DNA from: Bacillota bacterium
GTDB lineage: Bacteria > Bacillota > UBA4882 > UBA8346
DNA: 64,000 nucleotides
Reading direction: 5' to 3'
Assembly (NCBI GenBank): GCA_023435225.1
Contig: JAEYRX010000071.1
Location: 3,110-67,109, forward strand
Below, piece by piece: positions 27,201 through 36,521 of the stretch. Below the pieces are notes generated by a model. The model was not told the DNA's origin. It searched no databases and saw nothing but the letters and a program-made list of their open reading frames with translations. The number at the start of each line of letters is the position of its first letter. Within the stretch, counting starts at the first letter, position 1. Made by a program: the position numbers and the translations under genes.

Positions 27201-27236
27201 ATACTGAGTGAATCAGTATTTATGGTCAACTGACCA
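27201..27236. promoter_or_regulatory. Two adjacent dyads upstream of the MalK-type ATPase gene
   Basis: ATACTGA-N5-TCAGTAT is followed 4 bases later by TGGTCA-AC-TGACCA. Both are perfect dyads and look like protein binding sites. The remaining leader to 27422 also contains TTTCATTCTTT facing AAAGAATGAA, so the long 5' region is structured. No riboswitch class is recognised. Confidence 0.4.
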
Positions 27237-27422
27237 GGCCCATAAATTTTGCTAAGATAGTTTTTAGCTTTTATTTAGGGGCTAAATTTAATCCAAATTT
27301 GCCTTTCATTCTTTGATTTTTTTTTGTTCAATAACTATGAAAGAATGAATGGTCCCCGAGTAAATCTTAGCTGCCCGGGGATGAGCAAATGCGATGAATG
27401 ATTAAATTTAGGAGGAAATTTA

Positions 27423-28526
27423 ATGGCACAGGTAATTTTCGAGCACGTATTCAAGAAATTCCCAGGTGGGGTCACTGCAGTAAAAGACCTTACACTGGAG
27501 ATCAAAGACAAAGAATTTGTTGTCTTTGTCGGTCCATCCGGGTGTGGAAAAACCACTTCCTTACGGATGGTCGCAGGGTTGGAAGAAATCTCCGAAGGAA
27601 ATATCTTTATCGGAGATACTCTGGTAAACAACGTAGCTCCCAAAGATCGTGATATCGCTATGGTTTTCCAGAACTACGCCCTCTATCCCCATATGGATGT
27701 TTACAACAACATGGCTTTTGGATTGAAATTACGTAAATTCCCTAAGAGTGAAATCGATCGTCGCGTTAAAGAAGCCGCTAAAATTCTTGGTATCGAAAAC
27801 TTACTCGATCGGAAACCGAAAGCTCTCTCCGGTGGTCAGAGACAACGGGTTGCTTTAGGCCGCGCTATTGTTCGTGAACCGAAAGTATTTTTAATGGATG
27901 AGCCTCTCTCTAACTTGGATGCTAAATTACGCGTTCAAACCCGTGCAGAAATCAGTAAATTGCACAACCGTCTCCAAACAACCATTATCTATGTTACCCA
28001 TGACCAAACTGAAGCCATGACCATGGGCGACCGGATGGTAGTTATGAAAGACGGAGTGATTCAACAAGTTGGTACTCCGCTTGATGTTTATGACAACCCG
28101 ACTAATGTATTCGTAGGTGGATTTATTGGAACTCCGCCAATGAACTTCTTGGATGCAGTTGTCAAAGAAGACGGTGGTAAATTAGTAGTCGATTGTAAAT
28201 CTTTTAAAATTAACATTCCGGATGGTAAGTTCAAATATGTTCGTCAATACCTCAACAAACAGGTTGTTTTGGGAATTCGACCGGAAGCAATCAGTGATCG
28301 GATAATGGTTCCAAATGCTAAAGAAGATGAAGTCATCACCGGTATGGTTGAAGTTTCCGAACTTATCGGTTCCGAAGTTTACCTCTATATGTCCGTAGGT
28401 GAACATTCCTTTACAGCCAGCGTTGAGTCCCATACCAAAGCTGTAGATGGTGAAAAACACCAGGTTGTCTTTGATGCCAACAAGATTCACCTCTTCGATA
28501 AAGATACCGAAAAAGCAATAGCTTAA
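27423..28526 (+). CDS. Sugar ABC transporter ATPase, MalK/MsmK/UgpC type
   Basis: A 367-residue cytoplasmic ATPase that energises carbohydrate importers. The Walker A is GPSGCGKTTSLRM near residues 38-50, the Q-loop is in VFQNYALYPHMDV, and the signature is LSGGQRQRVALGRA near residues 137-150. The Walker B is VFLMDEPLSNLD, and the switch His is in YVTHDQTEAMT. The C-terminal 130 residues form the OB-type regulatory domain of the MalK group. No permease or binding protein is adjacent, so it probably serves several sugar importers, as MsmK does in other Bacillota. Codon use favours a few codons (many GGT and GAA), which suits high expression. It has its own terminator. Confidence 0.93.
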   Translation: MAQVIFEHVFKKFPGGVTAVKDLTLEIKDKEFVVFVGPSGCGKTTSLRMVAGLEEISEGNIFIGDTLVNNVAPKDRDIAMVFQNYALYPHMDVYNNMAFGLKLRKFPKSEIDRRVKEAAKILGIENLLDRKPKALSGGQRQRVALGRAIVREPKVFLMDEPLSNLDAKLRVQTRAEISKLHNRLQTTIIYVTHDQTEAMTMGDRMVVMKDGVIQQVGTPLDVYDNPTNVFVGGFIGTPPMNFLDAVVKEDGGKLVVDCKSFKINIPDGKFKYVRQYLNKQVVLGIRPEAISDRIMVPNAKEDEVITGMVEVSELIGSEVYLYMSVGEHSFTASVESHTKAVDGEKHQVVFDANKIHLFDKDTEKAIA

Positions 28527-28547
28527 GATTTAACTCATATTATTAAG

Positions 28548-28573
28548 AAAAAACCCCCGTCAGGGGGTTTTTT
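28548..28573 (+). terminator. Rho-independent terminator after the MalK-type gene
   Basis: AAAAAACCCCC-gtca-GGGGGTTTTTT. A second weaker hairpin with T-tract (AAAATGTCC facing GGGCATTTTT) follows at about 28631-28660. Confidence 0.92.
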
Positions 28574-28676
28574 AAATTTATAATTCTTTTTAAAGGGGGA
28601 TTAGCTTATATGTAGAATAATTTCTAAGAAAAAATGTCCATCTTTATTAAGGGCATTTTTCCTTTAATTCATTTAA

Positions 28677-28735
28677 TGAGGGATTTTCATAACTAAATAA
28701 TTAGAAATTCGAATAAATATTATGAAACTCCCTTA
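28677..28735. repeat. 120-bp-family repeat, short 59-bp deletion copy
   Basis: It carries both family ends, TGAGGGATTTTCATAACTA and ATTATGAAACTCCCTTA, but only about half the length of intact copies. It lies immediately before the ROK kinase ribosome site. Confidence 0.75.
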
Positions 28736-28757
28736 ATACAGAGGAAGGGTGAATGAT

Positions 28758-29702
28758 TTGAATTATATAGGGATTGACCTCGGAGGAACTAAAATTGCCG
28801 CTGGATTAGTAAATGAGAATGGTGAAATTATTATACGCGATAGTGTTCCAACTTATCGGGAACGTGGATATCAGGAAATTATAAAGGATATGGCCATGTT
28901 GACCCAAAAAATCATAAAAGATTCCGGTAAAGAATTGAACGAGATAAAAGGAATTGGGATTGGCAGTCCGGGAACTCCGGATCATAAAGAGGGAATTTTA
29001 GTTTACGCTAATAATCTAAATTTTTATAACGTTCCCATCAGAGCGGAAATGCAAAAATATATCAATCTCCCAATCTACCTGGAGAATGACGCCAACTGTG
29101 CTGCTCTAGCAGAGAGTGTAGCCGGCTCAGCTAAAGGGGTAGAACATTCGATAACTATAACTTTAGGGACCGGGATTGGTGGGGGAGTTGTTATCAATCA
29201 TAAAATTTATAGCGGATTCAATTATGCGGCTTCTGAATTAGGCCACATGGTCATAGTTTATGATGGAGAGTTATGCACTTGCGGTCGGAAAGGTTGTTGG
29301 GAATCTTATGCATCTGCTACCGGCTTAATTCGACAAACCAAGGAAGCAGCTGTTAAAAATTCGCAATCTTTAATAAATAAGCTTATAAACGGTGATTTAA
29401 GTAAGATTAACGCTAAAACCGCTTTTGACGCTGCTAAACAAAATGATGAAACCGGAAAACAGGTAGTTGAGCAGTATATTAAATACCTAGCGGCAGGGTT
29501 AATAAATGTGATCAATATTTTTGAACCGGAAATTTTGGTCATAGGCGGCGGAGTATGCAATGAAGGGGAGTATTTGTTAAAACCTTTACGGCGATTAGTT
29601 AAAGAAGGGATTTATTGCAAAGGGATTCCGGAAACCGAAATTAAAGTAGCACAAATGGGTAATGAAGCAGGTATAGTAGGCGCTGCAATGTTATTTAAAT
29701 AA
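28758..29702 (+). CDS. ROK-family sugar kinase (glucokinase-like)
   Basis: Phosphorylates a hexose, probably glucose, with ATP in the cytoplasm. The N-terminal phosphate loop is GIDLGGTKIAAG. The catalytic Asp is in LENDANCAALAE near residue 112, TLGTGIGGGVV follows, and the ROK zinc site is CTCGRKGCWESYAS near residues 175-188. Length (about 314) is typical. A GTG at 28749 is in frame, but the TTG at 28758 is better spaced from GAGGAAGGG and gives the usual MNYIGIDLGGT start. It lies downstream of the sugar-importer ATPase, separated by terminators and a repeat element, so it is a separate unit. Confidence 0.92.
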   Translation: MNYIGIDLGGTKIAAGLVNENGEIIIRDSVPTYRERGYQEIIKDMAMLTQKIIKDSGKELNEIKGIGIGSPGTPDHKEGILVYANNLNFYNVPIRAEMQKYINLPIYLENDANCAALAESVAGSAKGVEHSITITLGTGIGGGVVINHKIYSGFNYAASELGHMVIVYDGELCTCGRKGCWESYASATGLIRQTKEAAVKNSQSLINKLINGDLSKINAKTAFDAAKQNDETGKQVVEQYIKYLAAGLINVINIFEPEILVIGGGVCNEGEYLLKPLRRLVKEGIYCKGIPETEIKVAQMGNEAGIVGAAMLFK

Positions 29703-29704
29703 AA

Positions 29705-30346
29705 CTATAAATATAATTGTTCAGTAGCAGGAGCGGCTTCAATTGTTGAAGTTTCAACAGGGTTAAGCTTTTGAGTTTCTTTTATAATACCTTGACTGAT
29801 AATGTTGGCCATTTTCATGACCAGACTTAGCCTGGTATTTTGTAATACCATATATTCCATAAAACCGCCGACATTCACAATACCGATAATTTGAAGATTA
29901 CCAACCGCCGGTAAATTTTTATTAACTCCGGTTCCCGGTTGTAAGGACCCTTCTTTGATACTTATATAACCGATACTTTCAGTACGTCCAAGGCAGGCAT
30001 CAATAGCCAGTATAAAATGTTCTTTATAGTTAAGATTAATTACATCGATTGCTTCCTGTAGATTTACAGCATGAACCGGCTCCTCCAGGGTTCCAAAAAC
30101 TTTAATATTTTTTAGGTTGGCAGCTTCCAGTTTTGTACCGATTAATGGACCTAAACTATCTCCGGTGGAGCGATCAGTACCGATGCAGAGAATAATTAAG
30201 GGAAGAGATGGATTATAGAGTTTCATTAGGAATAATGAGAGATTAGACTGAAAGATTGAATCCGCTAAAGGGTTATCAACATGAACCCGGGCATTAAAAC
30301 CTAACAAATTTGTTTTTTCAGTTATTTTTGTAATGGGACTCCACAA
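29705..30346 (-). CDS. yyaC: YyaC-like spore protein (DUF1256)
   Basis: About 213 residues of the spore-specific YyaC family, related in fold to the germination protease GPR. The motif IILCIGTDRSTGDSLGPLIG near residues 55-74 and the FILAIDACLGR strand correspond to the GPR-like core. GSLQPGTGVNKNLPAVG follows. B. subtilis YyaC is made during sporulation; its exact role is unsettled. An in-frame TTG at 30352 is too close to AAGGAG, so the TTG at 30346 is preferred. Convergent with the ROK kinase gene. It supports the organism being an endospore former. Confidence 0.88.
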   Translation of the reverse strand: MWSPITKITEKTNLLGFNARVHVDNPLADSIFQSNLSLFLMKLYNPSLPLIILCIGTDRSTGDSLGPLIGTKLEAANLKNIKVFGTLEEPVHAVNLQEAIDVINLNYKEHFILAIDACLGRTESIGYISIKEGSLQPGTGVNKNLPAVGNLQIIGIVNVGGFMEYMVLQNTRLSLVMKMANIISQGIIKETQKLNPVETSTIEAAPATEQLYL

Positions 30347-30386
30347 AGGCAAGCTCCTTCCATTGAGAGATTTGCTTCATCATATT

Positions 30387-30506
30387 TGAGGGATTTTCAT
30401 AATTAAAAATGTTGACATTCAGCTACAATATATTGATAGTCGCATTCGGGTAATTCACTATATATTGTAGCTGAAATTAAATTAAGGTAATTATGAAACT
30501 CCCTTA
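30387..30506. repeat. 120-bp-family MITE-like repeat, intact copy
   Basis: Ends TGAGGGATTTTCATAATTA and TAATTATGAAACTCCCTTA, exactly 120 bp. The centre has CAGCTACAATATAT and ATATATTGTAGCTG as inverted arms, so the element folds into one long hairpin. Located between yyaC and the VanW gene. Confidence 0.85.
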
Positions 30507-30571
30507 TTTAGATACTATAGTCTATGTCGCTTATTCTTTAAATATTCATAATGAAGGATATATAAGCCAAA

Positions 30572-31963
30572 ATGAATGAAGAAGCGGAGGTTGTCCGGGG
30601 CATGTATATGGAAATATTAGAGTCGTTTAAAGAAAAAAAATTTGTATATACTCTTTTTACTTGTTTAATCATCATTTTCCTACTGATTCTCTTTTATTTC
30701 AGGTCGACTAATGGAAAGGTCCTACATGGCTTATCAGTATCCGGCGTAAATATTGGAGGGCTGAAGTTGGATGAAGCAGCCTGGAAATTAGAGAAAAATC
30801 TAGGCTCATTGCCGGAGAAAAAAGTAATCCTAAGTTATAATAACCGTAATGTACCGGTAGTTTTAGGGGCAATCGGTTTCCAGGTGGATTTAACAGCCAC
30901 GGTAAGAGATGCTTATTTAATTGGAAGAACCGGCTCAATCTGGTCAAGAATTTCCACTCGATTTAGGATTTATCGCAAAGGCCGGGAACTTAAACCGGTG
31001 GTCTATTATAATCAGGATATTTTGGAATCTTTTTACCGTTTACTTGATGCCGGAGTTGCTGTAGAACCTGTTCGTTCGGTTATTTCAGTTACCAAAGATG
31101 GAAAAATTTCATATACCAACAGCCGGGCCGGGAAGATAATCGATTATCATAAATTGACAACATTGCTCAAAGAATCATTAACCGCTAAAAATATAAATCA
31201 GATCGGTATTCCAATTAAAACAATCATTCCACCTCTTAATGAAGCTGATATCAAGCAGTGGGGTCTCGATCAAGTAATGGGTATATATAGTACTAAATTT
31301 AACTCAAATCAGACCGATCGGGTTGAAAATATAAAGATTGCATGCAGCGCTATCAATAATTCATTGGTCTATCCCGGACAAAGTTTTTCTTTCAATACTT
31401 GGGTAGGGCCACGGGCGTCGGAAGCCGGTTATAAAGAGGCGCCGGTAGTTTTCCAAGGAAAATTAATCCCTGGTATCGGAGGCGGGATTTGCCAAGTTTC
31501 GACTACTCTTTATAATTCAGTATTATTGGCCAATTTACTAGTGATTCAACGCCGGAATCACACTATCCCCAGTACTTATGTTCCTCTAGGCCGTGATGCA
31601 ACCGTCGTTTACGGAGGTGTTGATTTTATTTTTCAAAACAACAACCAAAAACCTATTTTATTGGCAGCCGCAGTTGAACCACCATATGTTACGGTAGCGG
31701 TTTTGGGTCAAAAGACCGGTTGGGAACAGGTTACTTTGGAAAATAATATTTTAGAGACATTCCAGTATAAAACGGTTGAAGTACCTGATTCGACTTTATA
31801 TGAAGGTAAAAAGATAAAAACTCAAGATGGTCAAAATGGCTATAAAGTTGAACTATGGCGTATGGTTCAATTGCCAAACGGACAAATTAAGCAGACTTTA
31901 GAAAATACTAGTATATATCCGGCCCAACCTGAAGAATATAAAGTTGGAACAAAACCCAAATGA
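30572..31963 (+). CDS. VanW-domain cell-envelope protein with G5 domain
   Basis: A 463-residue membrane-anchored envelope protein. One N-terminal membrane helix lies near residues 24-43 (TLFTCLIIIFLLILFYF). A putative peptidoglycan-binding domain covers about residues 55-170. The VanW domain runs near 240-365 with SFNTWVGPRASEAGY, PGIGGGICQVSTTLYNSVL and RRNHTIPSTYVPLGRDATV. A G5 domain closes the protein. VanW proteins are surface proteins of unclear activity, linked to wall metabolism and some glycopeptide-resistance clusters; no other van gene is present here. It precedes a GT9 gene by 12 bases. Start choice between 30572 and 30603 is not decided by a ribosome site. Confidence 0.9.
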   Translation: MNEEAEVVRGMYMEILESFKEKKFVYTLFTCLIIIFLLILFYFRSTNGKVLHGLSVSGVNIGGLKLDEAAWKLEKNLGSLPEKKVILSYNNRNVPVVLGAIGFQVDLTATVRDAYLIGRTGSIWSRISTRFRIYRKGRELKPVVYYNQDILESFYRLLDAGVAVEPVRSVISVTKDGKISYTNSRAGKIIDYHKLTTLLKESLTAKNINQIGIPIKTIIPPLNEADIKQWGLDQVMGIYSTKFNSNQTDRVENIKIACSAINNSLVYPGQSFSFNTWVGPRASEAGYKEAPVVFQGKLIPGIGGGICQVSTTLYNSVLLANLLVIQRRNHTIPSTYVPLGRDATVVYGGVDFIFQNNNQKPILLAAAVEPPYVTVAVLGQKTGWEQVTLENNILETFQYKTVEVPDSTLYEGKKIKTQDGQNGYKVELWRMVQLPNGQIKQTLENTSIYPAQPEEYKVGTKPK

Positions 31964-31975
31964 GGAGAGAGCACT

Positions 31976-33022
31976 ACGAACCCGGAAAACATTAAAAAAA
32001 TTGTAGTTCTTTGTCTCAGCCCCTTGGGGGATACTATATTTGCAACTCCCGCTATTCGAGCTTTGCGAGAAAATTACCCGCAAGCTCGAATTGTTGTCTT
32101 AGCCACTCCCGCAGCGACCGCGGTTTTAAAATGGAACCCCTATAACTTGGAAATAACCACAATCATTGAAAAATGGGACTTGTTTAAAATTTTGAACCAA
32201 ATAAGAAGAGAAGGTTTTGATCTAGCAGTCAGTTTATCACAATTAGGTGGCTTTTTTACCCGATTTTGTGGTACTCCTCACTGGAGTGATTTTACATTGA
32301 TTTCGGTACGACCGAATCGGTCAGTAGTCCAAATGTGTCTGGAAGTCTTGCAACTTATTGGTATCAATAGCGTTTCCACTAAAACAGAATTTTGGTATAG
32401 TAAGCAGGAACAACAAATAGTGGATATTTTTTTACAGGGCTCCGGTTATGATAAAGAACGTCCCTTAATTGCCATTCACGGAGGAGGGCATTTTTTTATC
32501 CGAAAACGTTGGGCAGTTACTAACTTTATAGAAATCATCAACTTTTTAATGGAAGAGACAAATTGCCAAGTTGTTTTGATTGGTGGTTCTGAAGATGTAG
32601 AAGACTCTTTGCTGATTAAATCAGGGATTCCAAATATAATTTCAGCAGTAGGAATGTTAAAATTAACAGAGACAGCCGCCCTTTTAAAACGCTCCGCTCT
32701 TTTTATCGGTAATGATTCGGGGCCTTTACATCTGGCTGCAGCCTTGGATATTCCAACTATTGGGTTATATGGACCGACAGATCCCCGACAGTTTTATCCC
32801 TATGATCCAACACGGCATCTTTATATTTATAAAGGTTTACCATGTAGCCCCTGTTACCGTTTTGGCGGAGGAATTTGGCAATATTTACCGCGATGTACAA
32901 AAGCTTATTGTATGGCAGCCATCACTATCGATGATTTATTAGTTAAACTAAAAGAAATAGTACCTGAAAGAAGCGAGTGGAAAATCAGGAGGCTATATGA
33001 CCGAGAAAAACAAGGTTGGTAA
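31976..33022 (+). CDS. GT9-family glycosyltransferase, probable ACG start
   Basis: A glycosyltransferase of the ADP-heptose:LPS heptosyltransferase family (GT9, GT-B fold), about 348 residues. The first strand and loop KKIVVLCLSPLGDTIFATPA lie upstream of the first in-frame TTG (32024), so translation must begin earlier. Only GGA through CCC codons separate them from an in-frame stop at 31961. The best candidate is ACG at 31976, 8 bases after GAGGAG. Alternatively, an indel has disrupted an ATG at 31960. Later landmarks are LIAIHGGGHFFIRKRWAV and LFIGNDSGPLHLAAALDIPTIGLYGPTD with the nucleotide-sugar site. It overlaps the flippase-like gene by 26 bases. Acceptor unknown. Confidence 0.82.
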   Translation, partial: TNPENIKKIVVLCLSPLGDTIFATPAIRALRENYPQARIVVLATPAATAVLKWNPYNLEITTIIEKWDLFKILNQIRREGFDLAVSLSQLGGFFTRFCGTPHWSDFTLISVRPNRSVVQMCLEVLQLIGINSVSTKTEFWYSKQEQQIVDIFLQGSGYDKERPLIAIHGGGHFFIRKRWAVTNFIEIINFLMEETNCQVVLIGGSEDVEDSLLIKSGIPNIISAVGMLKLTETAALLKRSALFIGNDSGPLHLAAALDIPTIGLYGPTDPRQFYPYDPTRHLYIYKGLPCSPCYRFGGGIWQYLPRCTKAYCMAAITIDDLLVKLKEIVPERSEWKIRRLYDREKQGW

Positions 33023-34010
33023 TGGTATTTGGTATACATTATTATTTAGTATTTTTAGTTTTTACCTTATTTTTAAATTAATTGCCAAGGTTCCTTTGAA
33101 AGAAAGTTTTTCGGGAATTAACTGGTTTTATATTGGGATGGGTTTTATTTCCTTATTTCTGGTCTGGCTGGCCAAATCATATCGAATGCACATGATAGGT
33201 ATTGGGATGGGGCTCCGGATCGAATTGTTATACTTTTTACGTCTTTATCTAGCAACCTGTTTCATCTCCCATGTTACACCTTTTAATTCCGGCGGAACAG
33301 CTTTACAAATTTATTTGCTTCATAAAAAAGGTATTACATTAGGGAAAGCTACTGCACTTACCGTTGTCGATTTAGGTTTAAATACGGCAATGTTCTTTAT
33401 TCTGATCCCGGTTGCGCTAATAACCAACCTTGGAATTATTAAAAGTATTGGTAGATTTAATTTAAACTTCTCTTTTTGGCCTTGGTTGCTATTGTTATTA
33501 TTATTGGGGGTAGTTACTTATTTTCTTTATCGGTATACCGGAATTTGGGAGAAGATTAAAAAGTGGCCTTGGATAAACAGAATCGGTTCATTCATCCAGG
33601 CAAAAAAGTGGCGTAATCATCTGCAACAAGAATGGTCTCTTTTTAAAGAAAGTTGGTTATTACTGGTCCGGGAGAACCCCAATAGTATTTTTTGGGCGGT
33701 GATAGCCACTATAATGTATTGGTTTTTTTATTTATTATTGGCGCCTATAATTTTTTGGGCTATTGGAAAACCAATCTCTTTTTTTTATCTAATCAGTTGG
33801 CAGCTATTATTTAATTTTGGCCAGATTTTTATTCCGACTCCCGGTGGTAGTGGCGGGTCGGAACTTCTATTACTATATTTATTTCGTAATTTAACCGGCC
33901 CGGCCCGGGTTGGAACTTTCGTTTTGCTTTGGAAAACGTATACTTTTTATAGCACCCTTATTGCCGGTGGCTACTATTTTTGGAGGCTCACTAAAAAAAA
34001 TAATATTTAA
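32997..34010 (+). CDS. UPF0104 / LPG-synthase-like transmembrane protein
   Basis: A 337-residue polytopic membrane protein of the flippase-like domain family (PF03706), with about eight helices. Family landmarks are RLYLATCFISHVTPFNSGGTALQIYLL near residues 82-108 and FNFGQIFIPTPGGSGGSELLLLY near residues 283-304. These Pro/Gly-rich loops are shared with the membrane half of lysyl-phosphatidylglycerol synthase, which flips aminoacyl lipids. There is no cytosolic aminoacyl-transferase domain, so it is likely a lipid or lipid-sugar flippase working with the overlapping GT9 gene. Its stop codon TAA coincides with the first bases of a 104-bp repeat element. Confidence 0.85.
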   Translation: MTEKNKVGNGIWYTLLFSIFSFYLIFKLIAKVPLKESFSGINWFYIGMGFISLFLVWLAKSYRMHMIGIGMGLRIELLYFLRLYLATCFISHVTPFNSGGTALQIYLLHKKGITLGKATALTVVDLGLNTAMFFILIPVALITNLGIIKSIGRFNLNFSFWPWLLLLLLLGVVTYFLYRYTGIWEKIKKWPWINRIGSFIQAKKWRNHLQQEWSLFKESWLLLVRENPNSIFWAVIATIMYWFFYLLLAPIIFWAIGKPISFFYLISWQLLFNFGQIFIPTPGGSGGSELLLLYLFRNLTGPARVGTFVLLWKTYTFYSTLIAGGYYFWRLTKKNNI

Positions 34011-34111
34011 GGAAGCGCTGATTAATTGAATAAGTGACGATTTTGCGCTTCGCAAAATGCCTAATACCGCATATTTACTCGCACAAAATCGGATTAATCA
34101 GCGCTTCCTTA
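34008..34111 (+). repeat. 104-bp MITE-like palindromic repeat, copy 1
   Basis: Exactly 104 bp with a perfect 19-base terminal inverted repeat TAAGGAAGCGCTGATTAAT. It begins at the stop codon of the flippase-like gene. Same orientation as the copy at 60115, opposite to those at 49063 and 52929. TA is present at both outer ends, as for elements that duplicate a TA target. Confidence 0.92.
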
Positions 34112-34272
34112 GAAAAAAATCACGGAAAAAAATTATTAATTAAATTATCCCTCTTGAGGTAGAATATAGTTATATTAACGTATTCAGGGATCATCAATAG
34201 ATACAGAGACAACTGACCATTAATTGATTTGGCATTGGTCTGCTGCCCAGGGGTTATCAATGGAGGGATAAT

Positions 34273-36399
34273 ATGCCGGAGATTAATTTCTTAGAAAAAA
34301 TTAAGTTAAATTTATTATCATCATATAAGACGGAAACTCTATCCCAGATAGAAGATTGGATTTTGCCGCACTGGTATGAGAGACAAAATAACTCGTTAAA
34401 ACCAAGCTTTATGATTGGTGATAATAGGTTTATCAATTTATCTTGCCGTAGTTGGATTACGCTTCGGCCCTTAAAGTCAAGAGAAACAGTACAAATTGAT
34501 CGGTATGGAGTCATTTATCTTCCGAAATTTCGAATTTCAATTGAGTTGTGGATTCAATTAGACGAAAAATTGTATACACCGGTTAATTTTCCTAGTATTA
34601 TTCAAAAAATTTCCGAAAATGAATTCGCGGTTGAGACCAATTATCAACTTCCAGGTTTCGAAATAACTACTCTTTTAAAACCATGGGTGGAATATGGTCG
34701 GATCTCTTATTTTCTTCAGCCGGGAAAATGTAGGAGTGGTTTTAAAATAGCCACCGTCTCTTTTGTTATCAGGCCCTACGATAATGATGGTTTATCAAGT
34801 ATACGTTCTCTCGAATATAAAGATAACTGCTTAAAAATAAATAACCGGACAGCTTTAGAATTTGAAAAAGAACCAAATTTTTGTTATTTCACTAATGAAG
34901 AAAATGGTGATGTCAGCCGATTTTTCAAAGTTGGGGAAGGTAACAACAGTATTAATTCTGCTAAAGGGTTGGCTACCGGTTTAATTGGCTATATAGGATT
35001 GCCCGCAGAATTAACAAAAATACGAATATTCATTGGCGGCAAAAACCAATGGTATTCCGGTTCAAACTTGATTGGGATTTTAAAAGAAGGATTACTCCCA
35101 AGTTGGAAAGAGGATGAGAAATTACAACTCCAAATTAAAACCGGAACAAAGCTTGACAAAGTATTAGCGGCTAACTTGAATTATTTTCAAGGATTTACTA
35201 GTAGCTTACCAAAAACAGTTAATCACATTAGGGTTCTAAACTGTTATTTTAATAAGACAGTAAGCTGCTATTACCTGAAAGAGTGTCTTCGAAGGATTCA
35301 TTGGGATGGAAGTCTTCCGGAAAAGCTAATTAGTCCGGAAGAATTGATTTGGGCGATTGGCGACCATTATAAAATCTTTAGGGATACCGATTTTTTAGAG
35401 AAAATATGGCCAGTGTTAAAGCGGATGGGAGAAGGGTTATGGTATCAAAAAGGATTGGATTTTTTTAATGAAAAACAAAAACGGATTTTACAAGCTAAAT
35501 CTGATTATTATAAAAAGTATTTTTGGATTTGTGCGGCCTTAAAGTCAATGGTAGAATTAGCCCAGTCTTTGGGTCGAATAAATGAAGGAGAAATTTTTAA
35601 GGAACAATATTTAAGACTGTGGTCCGGGATAACAAGCTCTTTATCTCAAACCGGAAAGTTCCATGGTTCAAAAATAATCCCATTAAACCCCAGGGGCGGA
35701 CGGGGAGCCAAGATAGTCGGAAATTTGGCGGTTTCATACCCGTTGAGACTATGGGAGAGGGATAACCCTTTCATTGTTGCCTCTATTGAACATCTTTTAA
35801 ATAACCACTTATCCTGGGGAGGATTATATTCACCATTGGAGTTTCAAGGAATCGACTTGGCCTTAACTGCTCAATTTGGAGAAATATTGTTAAGGGAGGG
35901 TTATGACTGTACCTCATTACTAGATTTCCTATTGTCAACAGCCGGTGAGACATGGAACTGGCCTGATCGTATCAGTCCATTGACTTTTGAAGGGATCGGA
36001 AAGAATGGTCATGATCCTCAGGTTACTTATGGGGTTTTGTTATTCATCCGGGATTTATTTGTAATAGAGGAAGAAAACTGTTTAAATTTACTACCGGGAA
36101 CTCTAAATTATGACTTTTGGAGTCAAGGTGCTCTTGAAATTGATAATTTACCGACTCATTTTGGAAATATTAGTTTAAAGTATCAAACGATTGGTAACCT
36201 TATTCAATTAGATTATTTGCCTGTTTATCATCATAGACCCGCGAAAATCAGAATAACTCTTCCCGAAAATTTAAAACCGGTATATAGTGACGCCAAATGT
36301 GAAATTAGAGATATGACGATGGAATTAGAACCGGATTTCCGAAGCTTAAGGCTGAAAAGAATAACCACTCAATGTGTTGCTAAAAACAATTTATTATAA
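34273..36399 (+). CDS. Large unknown protein, possible six-hairpin glycosidase fold
   Basis: A 708-residue protein without a signal peptide that I cannot place in a named family. The first 270 residues look beta-rich. Residues about 330-620 are helical and Trp-rich, with segments such as LIWAIGDHYKIFRDTDFLEK and YFWICAALKSMVELAQSLGR. This repeating helix-hairpin pattern is seen in (alpha/alpha)6-toroid glycosidases and debranching-type enzymes. A tail of beta-rich sequence follows. GGAGG precedes the ATG. It lies after the GT9 and flippase-like genes, separated by a repeat element, so a role in making or trimming an envelope glycan is a reasonable guess. Catalytic residues are not identified. 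Confidence 0.6.
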   Translation: MPEINFLEKIKLNLLSSYKTETLSQIEDWILPHWYERQNNSLKPSFMIGDNRFINLSCRSWITLRPLKSRETVQIDRYGVIYLPKFRISIELWIQLDEKLYTPVNFPSIIQKISENEFAVETNYQLPGFEITTLLKPWVEYGRISYFLQPGKCRSGFKIATVSFVIRPYDNDGLSSIRSLEYKDNCLKINNRTALEFEKEPNFCYFTNEENGDVSRFFKVGEGNNSINSAKGLATGLIGYIGLPAELTKIRIFIGGKNQWYSGSNLIGILKEGLLPSWKEDEKLQLQIKTGTKLDKVLAANLNYFQGFTSSLPKTVNHIRVLNCYFNKTVSCYYLKECLRRIHWDGSLPEKLISPEELIWAIGDHYKIFRDTDFLEKIWPVLKRMGEGLWYQKGLDFFNEKQKRILQAKSDYYKKYFWICAALKSMVELAQSLGRINEGEIFKEQYLRLWSGITSSLSQTGKFHGSKIIPLNPRGGRGAKIVGNLAVSYPLRLWERDNPFIVASIEHLLNNHLSWGGLYSPLEFQGIDLALTAQFGEILLREGYDCTSLLDFLLSTAGETWNWPDRISPLTFEGIGKNGHDPQVTYGVLLFIRDLFVIEEENCLNLLPGTLNYDFWSQGALEIDNLPTHFGNISLKYQTIGNLIQLDYLPVYHHRPAKIRITLPENLKPVYSDAKCEIRDMTMELEPDFRSLRLKRITTQCVAKNNLL

Positions 36400-36491
36400 T
36401 CTGTTAGAATATTTTTTCAATTATTACCAGCTTATACGGGGATAATTTTGCTTATAACTTGATTTGGTAAAAGCCTTTCATCAGGCTTGTC

Positions 36492-36521
36492 TTGACAACA
36501 CTTTTTCTAATAAGATATAAT
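36492..36521 (+). promoter_or_regulatory. Strong consensus promoter of the S1-domain gene
   Basis: TTGACA and TATAAT, both perfect hexamers, with an 18-base spacer. CTTGACA and TGTCAAG (36527-36533) flank it as an inverted pair, a possible operator around the promoter. Confidence 0.75.
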
